Positions 1-7,957 of a stretch of 18,888 nucleotides of DNA are shown here, piece after piece (position 1 is the stretch's first letter; each line of letters opens with the position of its first letter). The notes under the pieces were generated by a model that saw only the letters and a list, made by a program, of their open reading frames with translations, had not been told where the DNA came from and did no database searches. The stretch comes from JBBQXY01 sp051004815 (lineage in GTDB: Bacteria > Chloroflexota > Ktedonobacteria > Ktedonobacterales > Ktedonobacteraceae): the NCBI GenBank assembly GCA_051004815.1, contig JBPCJY010000046.1, positions 1-18,888 on the forward strand. Reading direction: 5' to 3'. The position numbers and the translations under genes were made by a program.

Positions 1-48
1 CTTTTCAAGCCCCGCGTCACTTACGGTAACGTATATGTTCTTGAATGG

Positions 49-85
49 TTGTGGGCCTTGCAGCCTTCGGCTGCAAGGCCCACAA
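49..85. repeat. 17-bp perfect inverted repeat (palindromic element)
   Basis: Two perfectly complementary 17-nt arms (49-65 and 69-85) are separated by only 3 nt (TTC). The element lies just beyond the 3' end of the small membrane protein gene encoded on the minus strand. There is no T-tract on either side, so a classical rho-independent terminator is not clearly supported. A REP-like dispersed palindrome that may also protect mRNA 3' ends fits better. Confidence 0.7.
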
Positions 86-100
86 TCATTCTATTCATCA

Positions 101-376
101 TTATCGGGAACCAGGTCTATCATCATCAGCATTTCTGCTTACAGTAGCACGAGACTGCATTTCATCAGCATTACGAGGCGAGCGATTATCGGAGGGAGTA
201 GCTTCGCCAATGTTTCCATTCACATCGTTGCCAAAGGTCGAGTTCTTGACGGTCAGACCGCGTTGTCGGCGTTGATACAAAGCCACCGCCGCTATAACAA
301 TCACGACTATCAGTATTATCGCCAATATGACAAGAAACGTGATCAGCTCTCCATTTTGATTCGTAGTAGTAGACAT
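101..376 (-). CDS. Small single-pass membrane protein, unknown function
   Basis: A 91-residue protein. A short polar N-terminus (MSTTTNQNGE) is followed by one strongly hydrophobic segment at about residues 11-34, rich in Ile, Val and Ala. A basic stop-transfer stretch (YQRRQRG) comes next, and then a polar, probably disordered tail of about 50 residues rich in Asn, Asp, Arg and Ser. The likely topology is N-terminus outside and tail in the cytoplasm, by the positive-inside rule. The start is supported by an AGGAGA Shine-Dalgarno sequence about five bases upstream of the ATG. No family is recognised. It stands alone: the next minus-strand gene upstream ends about 250 bp away and a perfect hairpin lies downstream. 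Confidence 0.6.
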   Translation of the reverse strand: MSTTTNQNGELITFLVILAIILIVVIVIAAVALYQRRQRGLTVKNSTFGNDVNGNIGEATPSDNRSPRNADEMQSRATVSRNADDDRPGSR

Positions 377-624
377 ATCTTCTCCTGTTCTAACTACAGT
401 AAGTCACAGTAATAACACGATGCTTACCATAAATCGGATACGCTCTATATCCCCCTTATATGAGCACACGCGTTCACCTGGAATAGTGTCAAAAATACCA
501 TAACCTTGCCAGAATGTTCTCTAGAGAAAAGAGCATTAGCCCGGCTTCACGCCATGGCCAATCGTTGTTGCTGTAGGAAGGAACGGAGAACATCAGGTGG
601 GTTGGGTTGCAAATGGAATGAAGG

Positions 625-1341
625 TTACTGCAACGCCAGCCGCAACTCTTGCGCCCGCCGCTGCATCCAGTTTACCTCTTCAGCAAAGATTCTGATAGCA
701 CCTGTTCGCCCAGCCTGTTCATGATTGCGCAAGGCTTGCTGTAAATCGGCCTCAAAATCATTGATGATACCAAGGGGATCGTCCCACCCGTAGGCCGCGC
801 ACATCAGAGAGATACGTCGAGCCTGCTCGGAAGTCTCCTGGTTCGCCCAATGGCTCACGTCCACATAATTGTAGACGGCGTTGGCGAAGTCACGCAGTCG
901 TGTGCCAGGAGCCGCATCATCCCAATCGATGAAGCCAACCAGGTGTCCCTCATGAAAAATGGTGTTATGAGGTCCCAGCTCATGATGGGCCACAATTTCG
1001 CTCCCCTGTGCCAGCGGTGAGCCAGCCGTGGCATCATGAAAGCGTCGGATGGCTCTGGCCGCTTGCACCAGCAGATCATCAGGTAAACTGGAGCCACTCT
1101 CCGGCCAGGTCTCTCCTTCCAGGTACTTCAGAATCTCCCGGCCCTGTTCATCCATCCCCAAAAAACGCGGCGCGAATGGGAAGCCCTGGTCTTCCAAGAC
1201 CAGCAAAAGATCGTGGACAAAGGCTGCGTTGCCTTTTGGTGGCCTGCGCACGGTCGTGCCAACACGCACGATCCCAGGCGTCAGTTGTCCACCTGGCAGG
1301 GGAATCTCTGCCAGTGGTTCTCTCTGTGGCTCTGTTTCCAT
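625..1341 (-). CDS. Aminoglycoside phosphotransferase-fold (APH/choline kinase-like) protein
   Basis: A kinase-like small-molecule phosphotransferase; the substrate is unknown. The catalytic-loop region reads HHELGPHNTIF and the metal-binding motif reads GFIDWDDAAPG about 18 residues later, in the order and spacing of the APH family. Family members usually have HxD at the catalytic loop; here the Asp position is Glu, while the downstream Asn and the IDWD aspartate are kept. Length (about 238 aa) is slightly short for the family. The ATG at 1341 is preferred because GAGGA lies 8 nt upstream. A GTG at 1356 would overlap the stop of the preceding gene (GTGA) but has a badly spaced ribosome site. 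It is translationally coupled to the VOC-fold gene upstream. It should not be read as an antibiotic resistance gene from fold alone. Confidence 0.75.
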   Translation of the reverse strand: METEPQREPLAEIPLPGGQLTPGIVRVGTTVRRPPKGNAAFVHDLLLVLEDQGFPFAPRFLGMDEQGREILKYLEGETWPESGSSLPDDLLVQAARAIRRFHDATAGSPLAQGSEIVAHHELGPHNTIFHEGHLVGFIDWDDAAPGTRLRDFANAVYNYVDVSHWANQETSEQARRISLMCAAYGWDDPLGIINDFEADLQQALRNHEQAGRTGAIRIFAEEVNWMQRRAQELRLALQ

Positions 1342-1352
1342 CGCTGGTGTCC

Positions 1353-1757
1353 TCACACTCCTTGTTGTGTGTCGCTCTCCTCTTCGGGAATGCTTTCTTC
1401 AAAAATCAGGATATTGCGAAAAGGATCGCAGAGCCAAAATCCTTTCGTCCCCCAGGACGTCGCCTGGATCGTAGACCGAAGAGCGCCAGTTGGCAAATAC
1501 TGCTGATACAACGCTTCGATATTGGTGACGCCAATATAACATACCCTGCAACCCTCCTTTGGTGGTTCTTGTGTTGGATCGGAGACATTGAATTGCAAAG
1601 CGATCCTGTCACGTTCGACAATCGCAAACCCCTCGTCGTGGTAGGGGGTCGCAAAGCCGAGTTGTCCATAAAAGGCTAGAGCTTGCTCCATCTCTCCGAC
1701 AAGAAAACGAGGAGCAACCGAATCGAGGGTGGGTTGACGCTCTTGGGATGCTGACAT
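1353..1757 (-). CDS. VOC superfamily (glyoxalase/bleomycin-resistance-fold) protein
   Basis: A 134-residue protein with one vicinal-oxygen-chelate fold unit pair. The N-terminal part (VAPRFLVGEMEQALAFYGQLGF) is the typical opening beta strand and helix of the family. FAIVERDRIALQF and the C-terminal GFWLCDPFRNILIFEE strand are also characteristic; the closing segment usually reads DPxGNxxxF(x)E. Many such proteins act as dioxygenases, isomerases or drug-binding proteins, and nothing here fixes the substrate. AAGGA lies about 9 nt upstream of the ATG. It is the first gene of a two-gene unit with the phosphotransferase, whose alternative GTG start overlaps this stop codon. A metal role is uncertain because the usual His/Glu ligands cannot be assigned by eye. 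Confidence 0.75.
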   Translation of the reverse strand: MSASQERQPTLDSVAPRFLVGEMEQALAFYGQLGFATPYHDEGFAIVERDRIALQFNVSDPTQEPPKEGCRVCYIGVTNIEALYQQYLPTGALRSTIQATSWGTKGFWLCDPFRNILIFEESIPEEESDTQQGV

Positions 1758-1803
1758 GGGTTCGTATTCCTTTCTGCTGCAAATAGAGAGTGTTCATGTG
1801 AAG

Positions 1804-2105
1804 TCATTCTTCCGAATGCACCGAGAAGCGGCAATACGCTTTCCCCCTGTCGCCGCTTCCCAGAAGCGGGAAATCGTGCAACACCCCTCTCTCTGCTGCT
1901 CGCGGATGATGCCATCACGGATGTTCCTTGCTTCAACGAACGACTCACGTGTGCTGCGGGACAACGGCGAGCATCCCGGCCCTGGAAAACGCCATTGCAG
2001 GGTCATCCGTGCCAGGGGCGCATCGCGTATCCGGCGATAGACGAGCAGTCGCTCCCGATACTGCAATACGAAGGCTGGAGCGTCTTTGATTGACCAGAGA
2101 TCTCG
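1804..2105 (-). pseudogene. Degenerate, frameshifted coding remnant
   Basis: Protein-like sequence runs on the minus strand in two frames without a usable start. One frame reads DLWSIKDAPAFVLQYRERLL...YRRIRDAPLARMTLQWRF...STRESFVEARNIRDGIIREQQREG. After an AGAGAGAGGGG tract near 1890, a different frame continues as LHDFPLLGSGDRGKAYCRFS and reaches a stop at 1804-1806. A one-base indel in that simple tract would join the two. The family is not recognised. The upstream boundary, where it meets the recombinase fragment near 2100, is approximate. Calling this decayed rather than non-coding is inference from the protein-like composition. Confidence 0.4.
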
Positions 2106-2390
2106 CCGATCCGAAATCCGCCCTCCTTGAGCATGAGACACAACAGGCGATCCCGAAAGCCAGATGAGTCGCTCTTAGGGTCCTTCCCCATGTGGATACT
2201 GTCGATGAATGTCTGAAAATCCTGCTCTGACACCGTAGGAGGAAGTCGGCCAGGTTCTTTGAGCTTCAATTCCATGCGTTGGATGACAGCCTGGTTCCGG
2301 CGTGTGTGCGCCAGGAGATCCCGCTCAGTCAGCCACTTGCCTCTAGGGACGTCCACGTAGCGGACTGGCGATTCTGAGATATTGCCACCG
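2100..2390 (-). pseudogene. Truncated tyrosine recombinase/integrase fragment
   Basis: The reading frame resembles the N-terminal part and start of the catalytic domain of a phage-type integrase. A core-binding-like stretch (WLTERDLLAHTRRNQAVIQRM) is followed by PPTVSEQDFQTFIDSI and then by FRDRLLCLMLKEGGFRIGEISG, the region around the first catalytic Arg in tyrosine recombinases. After that point the frame loses any resemblance, and the second half of the catalytic domain (HxxR and Tyr) is absent. Upstream, the frame stays open to about 2390, directly against the end of the DHFR-like gene, with no convincing start codon apart from an internal GTG at 2356. It is therefore truncated at both ends and probably inactive. 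It marks an old integration or rearrangement site. Confidence 0.6.
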
Positions 2391-2391
2391 T

Positions 2392-2940
2392 CTAGGGTTG
2401 AAGAGGTTGGTAGGTGAGGACCAAAGCCCCTGTTCTGGTCGATTTTGAACTGACCAGTTTCAATCTCTTGAGGCTATCCCCTTCTTTGAGGAGACGCCTT
2501 CCACCACCCACCAAGATGGGAAAAACGAGAAGCACGAGCTCATCCAGAAGACCCTGTTCGAGTAGAGAGCGGACGAGCGTGATACTTCCATGTGCGCCAA
2601 TGTTCTTCCCAGGTTGCTGCTTCAGCTTCGCGATCTCCTGGGAGACATCCCCCTTGAGCAGGGTGGCGGGCTGCCATTCATCGACACTGCTCAAGGTGGT
2701 TGAGATAACGTACTTGGGAACCGTGTTAATGAAGCTGGCAAACAATGGCTCGTCGGTAGCGGTGGGCCAGTAGGCAGCCCATTCCTGATACATTACGCGC
2801 CCCAGCAGAACGGCATCCTGTGCGTTTATCACTTCCACCATGTTCTCCCTCATCTCTTCATCAAAGTGCTCGAGCCATTCCCCCGGCTCTTCAACGACGC
2901 CATCAAGTGTCATTAATACATATCCGACAACTTTTCTCAT
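2392..2940 (-). CDS. Dihydrofolate reductase-family (RibD C-terminal-like) protein
   Basis: A 182-residue protein of the DHFR/RibD-C fold, similar in style to the YwjB/YyaP group rather than to classical folA. It begins MRKVVGYVLMTLDGVVEEPGEW, carries a nucleotide-binding segment (LLGRVMYQEWAAYWP), then KYVISTTL, the GSITLVRSLLEQGLLDELVLLVFPILVGGGRRLL stretch that is diagnostic for the family, and a final beta strand. The reaction is probably an NAD(P)H-dependent reduction of an unknown small substrate. The ATG at 2940 is chosen because GAGAGG lies about 10 nt upstream. An in-frame extension to 3087 has no resemblance to the family and is Arg/Cys-rich. The recombinase remnant directly follows its stop. 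Confidence 0.8.
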   Translation of the reverse strand: MRKVVGYVLMTLDGVVEEPGEWLEHFDEEMRENMVEVINAQDAVLLGRVMYQEWAAYWPTATDEPLFASFINTVPKYVISTTLSSVDEWQPATLLKGDVSQEIAKLKQQPGKNIGAHGSITLVRSLLEQGLLDELVLLVFPILVGGGRRLLKEGDSLKRLKLVSSKSTRTGALVLTYQPLQP

Positions 2941-3176
2941 TGTTTTCCGACCTCTCTCGTGTTGATGCTTGTAAACTGCAAGTGCTAATACTATAGAACG
3001 AAGCTGGGAGAAAAACTTCTCCGATCTTGCTCTTCTTGCTATTGACGCATGGCATCTTCTCGCCATATTGTCGCAATTCCTTGCCACATTTCAGGGTGGA
3101 ACGTTGCTTCGTGGAGAAAATTTCTTGATTTTTGACGACACCTTTTTTAGGGCGGGTTTATGGGTCAATTTCGAGT

Positions 3177-3204
3177 TTGGGCAAAGATATGCGCATGATA
3201 CAAT
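3177..3204 (+). promoter_or_regulatory. Predicted promoter of gpmI
   Basis: TTGGGC at 3177-3182 and TACAAT at 3199-3204 are separated by 16 bp. The -10 matches five of six consensus positions and the -35 is weak. The position, about 55 bp before the preferred ATG, is suitable. Confidence 0.45.
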
Positions 3205-3258
3205 AAACAAGCAATACAGAACTTCTGAGCCATGAACGTAAGGGAGAACATATTTTAT

Positions 3259-4842
3259 ATGAGTACAACACCTGGTGGTCGGCCACGTCCTTTTGTGTTA
3301 ATTATTATGGATGGATGGGGCATCAATCCACGTAAAGAGGGCAATGCCATTGCTCAAGCCCATACCCCTAATATCGATAAGCTCGCTCGCATGTGGCCGC
3401 ATACGGCGGTGAGAACATCCGGCGACGCGGTTGGTCTACCGGAAGGACAGATGGGAAACTCCGAGGTAGGACACCAAAACATCGGTGCGGGCAAACGCGT
3501 GCTGCAAGACTACACTCGCGTCAGCGAAGCTATTCGCGACGGCTCCTTTTTCCAGAATCCAGCTCTGCTCAAGGCCATTGAGCATGTGAAAAAGCAGCAA
3601 TCCCAACTGCATATTTGTGGCTTGCTCGGCAATGGTGGCGTACACGCCCACGAATCGCACCTGGAAGCACTGCTGCGCCTGGCCCAGCAACACGATATCG
3701 AGCGCGTCTATATCCACGCCTTCAGCGATGGGCGTGATTCCTCGCCTACTGGCGGCGTCGAGTTCATGAAGCACCTGCAAGCTCGCGCACAAGAAATTGG
3801 CGGCACACACGCCGCCCAGGTTGCCACTGTCAGCGGACGCTACTACGCGATGGATCGCGATAATCGCTGGGACCGCACTGGCATGACCTATTTCGCTATG
3901 ACACGGGCGGAAGGGCAACAGGCCAATTCCGCCATTGAGGCAATCCAACAATCTTACGCTAAAAAAGTGACCGACGAGTTTATTCTGCCCACGGTCGTTA
4001 TGGAAGATGGTCATCCCGTCGCCGTCGTGAAGGAAGGCGATGCACTCATCCATTATAACTTCCGTCCTGATCGCGCTCGCCAACTCACCAAAGCGTTTGT
4101 CCTCGATGAACTGCCACCCCAGGCCGAAGGCAAATTCAACAGGGGGCCGCGCATCCCTGACTTACAGTATGTGATGATGACCGAGTACGAAGAAGGGCTT
4201 GACGCTGAGGTCGCGTACCGCGCCGACGAGGTAGAGATGCCCCTGGCACGCGTCGTCTCAGATGCAGGGTTACGCCAATTCCATACCGCCGAGACAGAGA
4301 AATACGCCCACGTCACGTACTTTATCAATGGCAGGCGCGAAACGCCTTTTCCGGGCGAAGACCGCGTCCTGGTGCCGTCACCCAAGGTGCCAACCTATGA
4401 TCTACAGCCAGAAATGAGCGCGGTGGGCATCACTGATACCGCCATTGAACATATTCGTGGGGGAAACTATGACCTGGTGATTATGAACTATGCCAACGCC
4501 GATATGGTTGGTCACACGGGCGATATTGCCGCCACTATCAAAGGAGTAGAGACAGTGGATACCGGCGTGGGCCGCGTTGTCGAGGCAACACTGGCTGCGG
4601 GCGGTGGCTTGTTGATTACCGCCGATCATGGCAATGCCGAGCAACTGATTGATTACAACACCGGCAAGCCTTTTACCGCGCACACCACTTTTCCGGTGCC
4701 ACTCTACCTTGTAGCCCCTTCTTTTGCCCACGCACTCTTGAGAAGTGATGGTATCCTGGCGGATGTGTCACCAACGATTTTACAGCTTATGGGCATACCC
4801 CAACCCAAAGATATGACTGGACACAGTTTACTTTTGCCGTAA
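3259..4842 (+). CDS. gpmI: 2,3-bisphosphoglycerate-independent phosphoglycerate mutase
   Basis: Interconverts 3- and 2-phosphoglycerate in glycolysis and gluconeogenesis in the cytoplasm, using two Mn ions and a phosphoserine intermediate. All landmarks are present. The first metal-site Asp is in FVLIIMDGWG. The nucleophilic Ser is in MGNSEVGHQNIGAG. The phosphotransferase insert contains HAFSDGRDSSP and GRYYAMDRDNRWDR. The C-terminal metal-binding runs are NYANADMVGHTG and ITADHGNAEQ. The length of 527 aa is close to the roughly 510-aa family norm. The ATG at 3259 follows AGGGAG by 12 nt and puts the protein start just before the conserved core. An upstream in-frame ATG at 3232 lacks a ribosome site. 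The gene appears monocistronic: it is divergent from the DHFR-like gene and convergent with the next operon. Confidence 0.96.
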   Translation: MSTTPGGRPRPFVLIIMDGWGINPRKEGNAIAQAHTPNIDKLARMWPHTAVRTSGDAVGLPEGQMGNSEVGHQNIGAGKRVLQDYTRVSEAIRDGSFFQNPALLKAIEHVKKQQSQLHICGLLGNGGVHAHESHLEALLRLAQQHDIERVYIHAFSDGRDSSPTGGVEFMKHLQARAQEIGGTHAAQVATVSGRYYAMDRDNRWDRTGMTYFAMTRAEGQQANSAIEAIQQSYAKKVTDEFILPTVVMEDGHPVAVVKEGDALIHYNFRPDRARQLTKAFVLDELPPQAEGKFNRGPRIPDLQYVMMTEYEEGLDAEVAYRADEVEMPLARVVSDAGLRQFHTAETEKYAHVTYFINGRRETPFPGEDRVLVPSPKVPTYDLQPEMSAVGITDTAIEHIRGGNYDLVIMNYANADMVGHTGDIAATIKGVETVDTGVGRVVEATLAAGGGLLITADHGNAEQLIDYNTGKPFTAHTTFPVPLYLVAPSFAHALLRSDGILADVSPTILQLMGIPQPKDMTGHSLLLP

Positions 4843-4852
4843 AACAAGCAGT

Positions 4853-4906
4853 ATAGGATAAAATCAGTATAGCGTATATTTTGTGCTTAAACTGATTTTA
4901 TCCTAT
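4853..4906. terminator. Bidirectional terminator-like hairpin between convergent genes
   Basis: A perfect 16-bp stem (arms 4853-4868 and 4891-4906) with a 22-nt loop starts 10 bp after the gpmI stop. It is AT-rich, which is unusual for an intrinsic terminator, and T-rich sequence follows the right arm. It lies between the ends of gpmI and the minus-strand operon, so termination in either direction is plausible. Confidence 0.55.
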
Positions 4907-4932
4907 TCTATTGTTCAGAAACGCATAAAAAG

Positions 4933-4985
4933 TTATCCACACCTTACCGTGTAATATGTGGATAAACATTGATGAATGTGGATAA
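4933..4985. promoter_or_regulatory. Cluster of three perfect DnaA boxes
   Basis: The 9-mer TTATCCACA occurs at 4933-4941 on the plus strand and, inverted, as TGTGGATAA at 4957-4965 and 4977-4985. The last two lie in a 12-bp direct repeat (ATGTGGATAAAC) with a 20-bp period. Each copy is an exact match to the strict bacterial DnaA box. The adjoining 4843-4930 stretch is AT-rich. The cluster sits in the convergent gap, ending 5 bp before the last codon position of the neighbouring gene. It could be a secondary DnaA-binding or titration site, or part of an origin. No dnaA, dnaN, gyrB or parAB is present in the window. Confidence 0.65.
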
Positions 4986-4989
4986 ACGG

Positions 4990-6003
4990 TTAACTAATTC
5001 GCTCTATTAACGCGACAGGAACGGTTATTGCCGAACCATTTTCCAGCTGTAAACGCACCGCACGAGCGCGTATCCCCGACGGAAACATCTGCTGATGCGA
5101 GTAAAGATAATCGACAACGCCTATCGCGCCCTCGTACTCACCACTATATACCCGTACCTGCACCCCTATCTTTAAAGTCGGGTCAGGTTGTACAGGTTGC
5201 CAGTGTTGCTCTACCTCCGCTACAGGCAAAGAGATCATCAATTCTGGAAAGATATTCTGACGTATAGAGGTTATTCCTGAAAGCAAGGCTATGGATCCCT
5301 GATAACGACTGAGCAAATTCATCGTGCGAGTTGGCATCGCCAGGGTACCAAGTCCCTCGGTCAGCAAAATGGTTATCTGCGGCAGGTGGGCCTGCGTCAA
5401 ATCGACATCAACGCTATCGATGAGCCTCACCAGGTCAACGTGTAGGAATCCTTCCAGATCGCGTGAGGAGACGCTGCTGGCTATAACACCCGCTACACCA
5501 GAAATCATGGCCTGACGCAGCATCGCAAAATTCACAGGGCCAGGTACAACCAACAATGCACCGGGCGGAATAGCCGCTTGCCCTTGCCGAGCGGCGGCGG
5601 AGCCTTGCCACATCGTAAGTACGCCAGCCACCTGCTTTCCAGCTCCGAGAACGCCTTGCAAGACAGCCGCGTAGCTCTCGATAATGACACCACCGCGATG
5701 AGTAATATCAACCACTCGTCCACGCAACCCTGCCGGAAGGGTCTCATCAGCCGCTGCGATACCATTGCGCGTATTATAGTTGACTCCTCCCGGAGCATCC
5801 ATAACGGAAGGCAACGAGAGGTGCGGAATGGTCATAACCTCCTCAATCGCCTCCATCTGCTTCATGCGCAGCACCGGCTGATCCGGTAATACATCCTGAC
5901 CACGCTTCACCAATGGTATTGCCCTGGTCTTGTATCCACCAGGCCAACGCTCTCTCCTGATGAGTATCTGTGGAATCACAGACCAGCCCAGTAGATACGT
6001 CAT
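4990..6003 (-). CDS. Conserved-looking protein of unknown function with KOW-like C-terminus
   Basis: A 337-residue soluble protein and the last gene of the three-gene minus-strand operon. The start at 6003 is chosen because GGGGGAG lies 8 nt upstream and the start falls 26 bp after the stop of the ATPase gene. Upstream in-frame sequence is Cys/Arg/Lys-rich and overlaps that gene. The N-terminus (MTYLLGWSVIPQILIRRERWPGGY) has no signal peptide. A middle stretch alternates Gly-rich strands (GLRGRVVDITHRGGVIIESY; GALLVVPGPVNFAMLRQAM; GVAGVIASSVSSRDLEGFL). The last 60 residues (IGVQVRVYSGEYEGAIGVVDYL, then a LENG turn and VPVALIERI) look like an SH3/KOW-type beta barrel. No enzyme motif is recognised. 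Its job is probably tied to the adjacent ATPase, by operon context only. Confidence 0.75.
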   Translation of the reverse strand: MTYLLGWSVIPQILIRRERWPGGYKTRAIPLVKRGQDVLPDQPVLRMKQMEAIEEVMTIPHLSLPSVMDAPGGVNYNTRNGIAAADETLPAGLRGRVVDITHRGGVIIESYAAVLQGVLGAGKQVAGVLTMWQGSAAARQGQAAIPPGALLVVPGPVNFAMLRQAMISGVAGVIASSVSSRDLEGFLHVDLVRLIDSVDVDLTQAHLPQITILLTEGLGTLAMPTRTMNLLSRYQGSIALLSGITSIRQNIFPELMISLPVAEVEQHWQPVQPDPTLKIGVQVRVYSGEYEGAIGVVDYLYSHQQMFPSGIRARAVRLQLENGSAITVPVALIERIS

Positions 6004-6028
6004 AGCAGCTGCTCCCCCTCGCGCCCGT

Positions 6029-7942
6029 TTAGACCCCCATGGTTTGCATCCACTGCAACAGACGCGCCTGACGTTCTTTATCATCGGTGGGAAAAACCAA
6101 TGGCCTCCCGCGAGCATCAATAATCAGACCAACCAACCCACCGTCTATCTCTTCAGCCGCCTTGGCACGCTCACCTTGCCCTAGCCCAACATCAACGGTT
6201 GGCGCGGGAAAGAGCGAGAGATACGCCTGCTCGTTTGCCTGTAGCGGAATAACCTCAATCGAGCCACTCAGTACATCCACCGTTACATGCCGCCCATTGG
6301 TATAATCTATATCGACGCGTAACGCAATCTCTCCTGTCGGTGGCAATTGCCCAAACGGAATCACACACGTACCCAGCCGATGCGTCACAGCATCACTCTC
6401 ATTCACCTGCACAGCCGCGATGGGCGCAACCGTTGCCATCGCACCAAGCTGCGCAATAAGCATGGTTCGATCAAGCACCAATGATGTCACGCCCTTGGGC
6501 TGCAATGCATCTAGCAACATCAAGGCGGCTTGCCCATATTTTGGTGCATGAGCGAGAATACCGCCCGTTGCTAAAATCAAATCAGCATCTAGCCAGGCAA
6601 ACTTGTTTTGCTGTGCCACTTCCATCGTCAAGATGATCGCTTCTCGTGCAAACGCCTGACTAATGAGCAGATCACGCTGTGTTGTTGGCAACACATGGGG
6701 ATGCAACATGCGGTTTAACACGTACTGACGCAGTTCATCCTCGCTTGTATCAAACGGCAACCAGCGGGCAATGCGCTGTATACCCACCTTCTCTAGAATC
6801 GCTCCTACGCCTGGCCCAACCCCTATACCCGAATTGACCATCGGGATAAACTCGCCACCTTCGCCCGCTTGCATCAGCGTCGTAGTGGCACCACCAACAT
6901 CCACCGCCGTCACATTCATGGCGTAATGTTGCGCCAGGAAGCGTACCAGGCTGCTCAACGAGGTGGCCGTTGGCATAGGATCGGCGGTAGACCACGTCCG
7001 CAAACGCGCATAACCAGGAATCTGCTGCATCACATCGCGCTCGTAAAGTTCTCCTGCCGCGATGCTGATAGGCTCTATTTGCGCTTGCGAAACGAGCGCA
7101 TCGACACGAACCACCTCAGATGTCCCCTGCAACATACCACGTACCGCCTCAATATATTGTGGAGCACCGCCATAAAGCACAGTTACCTGGCGCGAAGCAA
7201 CATCATGTGGCGACACTCCCGCCGAGGCACTTGCTCCGTGCCGCTCATTGAGTTCCCGCGTCGCATTGATCAACAAATGGCATGCTTCTTGTAAAGGCGT
7301 TGGCCCCGCGGCTCCATCCGCCATGCCCACAATGAGGGCTGCATGCGGCTGTAGCTCACGTATGCGCTCGGTCTGCCGCTCCCACTCCAAAGCTACTCGC
7401 TCAGGCGTCCATGCTCCTCCCCCTACCGCTGCCATAGCACCAGCACCAACGGAGACGGGAGCCTGCGCGGTTGTTGCCACAAACGAGGGCGAAGGCAATG
7501 CATAGACGTCAGCATATAGACCCGATACTGCCTGGCTGGCAAGCTCTTCCATGCTGGCATCAACCGCTCCCAGCACAACTAGCCGAATAGGTTCTCCCCC
7601 GCTTATTGTGGCGATAAAAACATCCACGCCGTCCCCAATCGGCTGCTCAGGAGAGATAATACGCCCCTCGGAGATAAAATGGCGACCAGTGATAAATTCG
7701 ATGACATTGATCGCCTGGATGATCCCTTTGGTAACATCCTCGTAAGGAGGTGCTATCGTTGTAGGAGCTTCGCCACGAGCCATGAGTCGATACTGTCCCT
7801 CGACAAGGCCAAAAAGCGAGACTTTCGTAAATACTGTGCCACAATCAGCAACCAGTAGCGAACTAGCAGGTGACGGACTAAAGCTATGCGCCGACTCCCG
7901 TCCTCCTTCCGCGTGAGGTTGTGTATTCATCTCCATCTCCAT
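6029..7942 (-). CDS. GlmL/MutL-like ASKHA-fold ATPase
   Basis: A 637-residue protein of the actin/Hsp70/sugar kinase fold, in the family named after glutamate mutase accessory protein MutL/GlmL. The phosphate-1 loop is LLVADCGTVFTKVSLF (residues 29-44), the second phosphate loop is TAVDVGGATTTLM (345-357), and the adenosine-side motif is ILATGGILAHAPKYG (456-470). Clostridial MutL, encoded between the mutase subunits, is thought to be a chaperone or reactivator. No mutase subunit is present here. It is also longer than the clostridial type, with an extra beta-rich region after about residue 525. Three in-frame ATGs (7942, 7936, 7930) follow AAAAGGG; 7936 has the best spacing. It is flanked within 15 and 26 bp by its operon partners, so a shared complex is likely. 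Confidence 0.8.
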   Translation of the reverse strand: MEMEMNTQPHAEGGRESAHSFSPSPASSLLVADCGTVFTKVSLFGLVEGQYRLMARGEAPTTIAPPYEDVTKGIIQAINVIEFITGRHFISEGRIISPEQPIGDGVDVFIATISGGEPIRLVVLGAVDASMEELASQAVSGLYADVYALPSPSFVATTAQAPVSVGAGAMAAVGGGAWTPERVALEWERQTERIRELQPHAALIVGMADGAAGPTPLQEACHLLINATRELNERHGASASAGVSPHDVASRQVTVLYGGAPQYIEAVRGMLQGTSEVVRVDALVSQAQIEPISIAAGELYERDVMQQIPGYARLRTWSTADPMPTATSLSSLVRFLAQHYAMNVTAVDVGGATTTLMQAGEGGEFIPMVNSGIGVGPGVGAILEKVGIQRIARWLPFDTSEDELRQYVLNRMLHPHVLPTTQRDLLISQAFAREAIILTMEVAQQNKFAWLDADLILATGGILAHAPKYGQAALMLLDALQPKGVTSLVLDRTMLIAQLGAMATVAPIAAVQVNESDAVTHRLGTCVIPFGQLPPTGEIALRVDIDYTNGRHVTVDVLSGSIEVIPLQANEQAYLSLFPAPTVDVGLGQGERAKAAEEIDGGLVGLIIDARGRPLVFPTDDKERQARLLQWMQTMGV

Positions 7943-7957
7943 CCCTTTTTATGCTTC

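Noticed and set aside
396..413. Direct repeat ACAGTAA with a 10-bp period upstream of the small membrane protein gene
   Set aside because: It is too short and occurs only twice; there is not enough to call an operator.
506..724. 72-codon open frame on the plus strand
   Set aside because: It overlaps the end of the phosphotransferase gene in antisense, is Cys/Arg-rich with no motif, and has no ribosome site.
2941..3087. N-terminal extension of the DHFR-like protein
   Set aside because: The extra 49 residues do not resemble the family, and a well-spaced GAGAGG supports the ATG at 2940.
3436..4083. 215-codon open frame on the minus strand inside gpmI
   Set aside because: It is fully antisense to a well-conserved enzyme gene, has no recognisable motif, and is explained as a codon-bias shadow.
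4853..4985. Chromosomal origin of replication
   Set aside because: The DnaA boxes are convincing, but no dnaA, dnaN, gyrB or parAB is present and only three boxes are seen, so a full oriC call is not justified.
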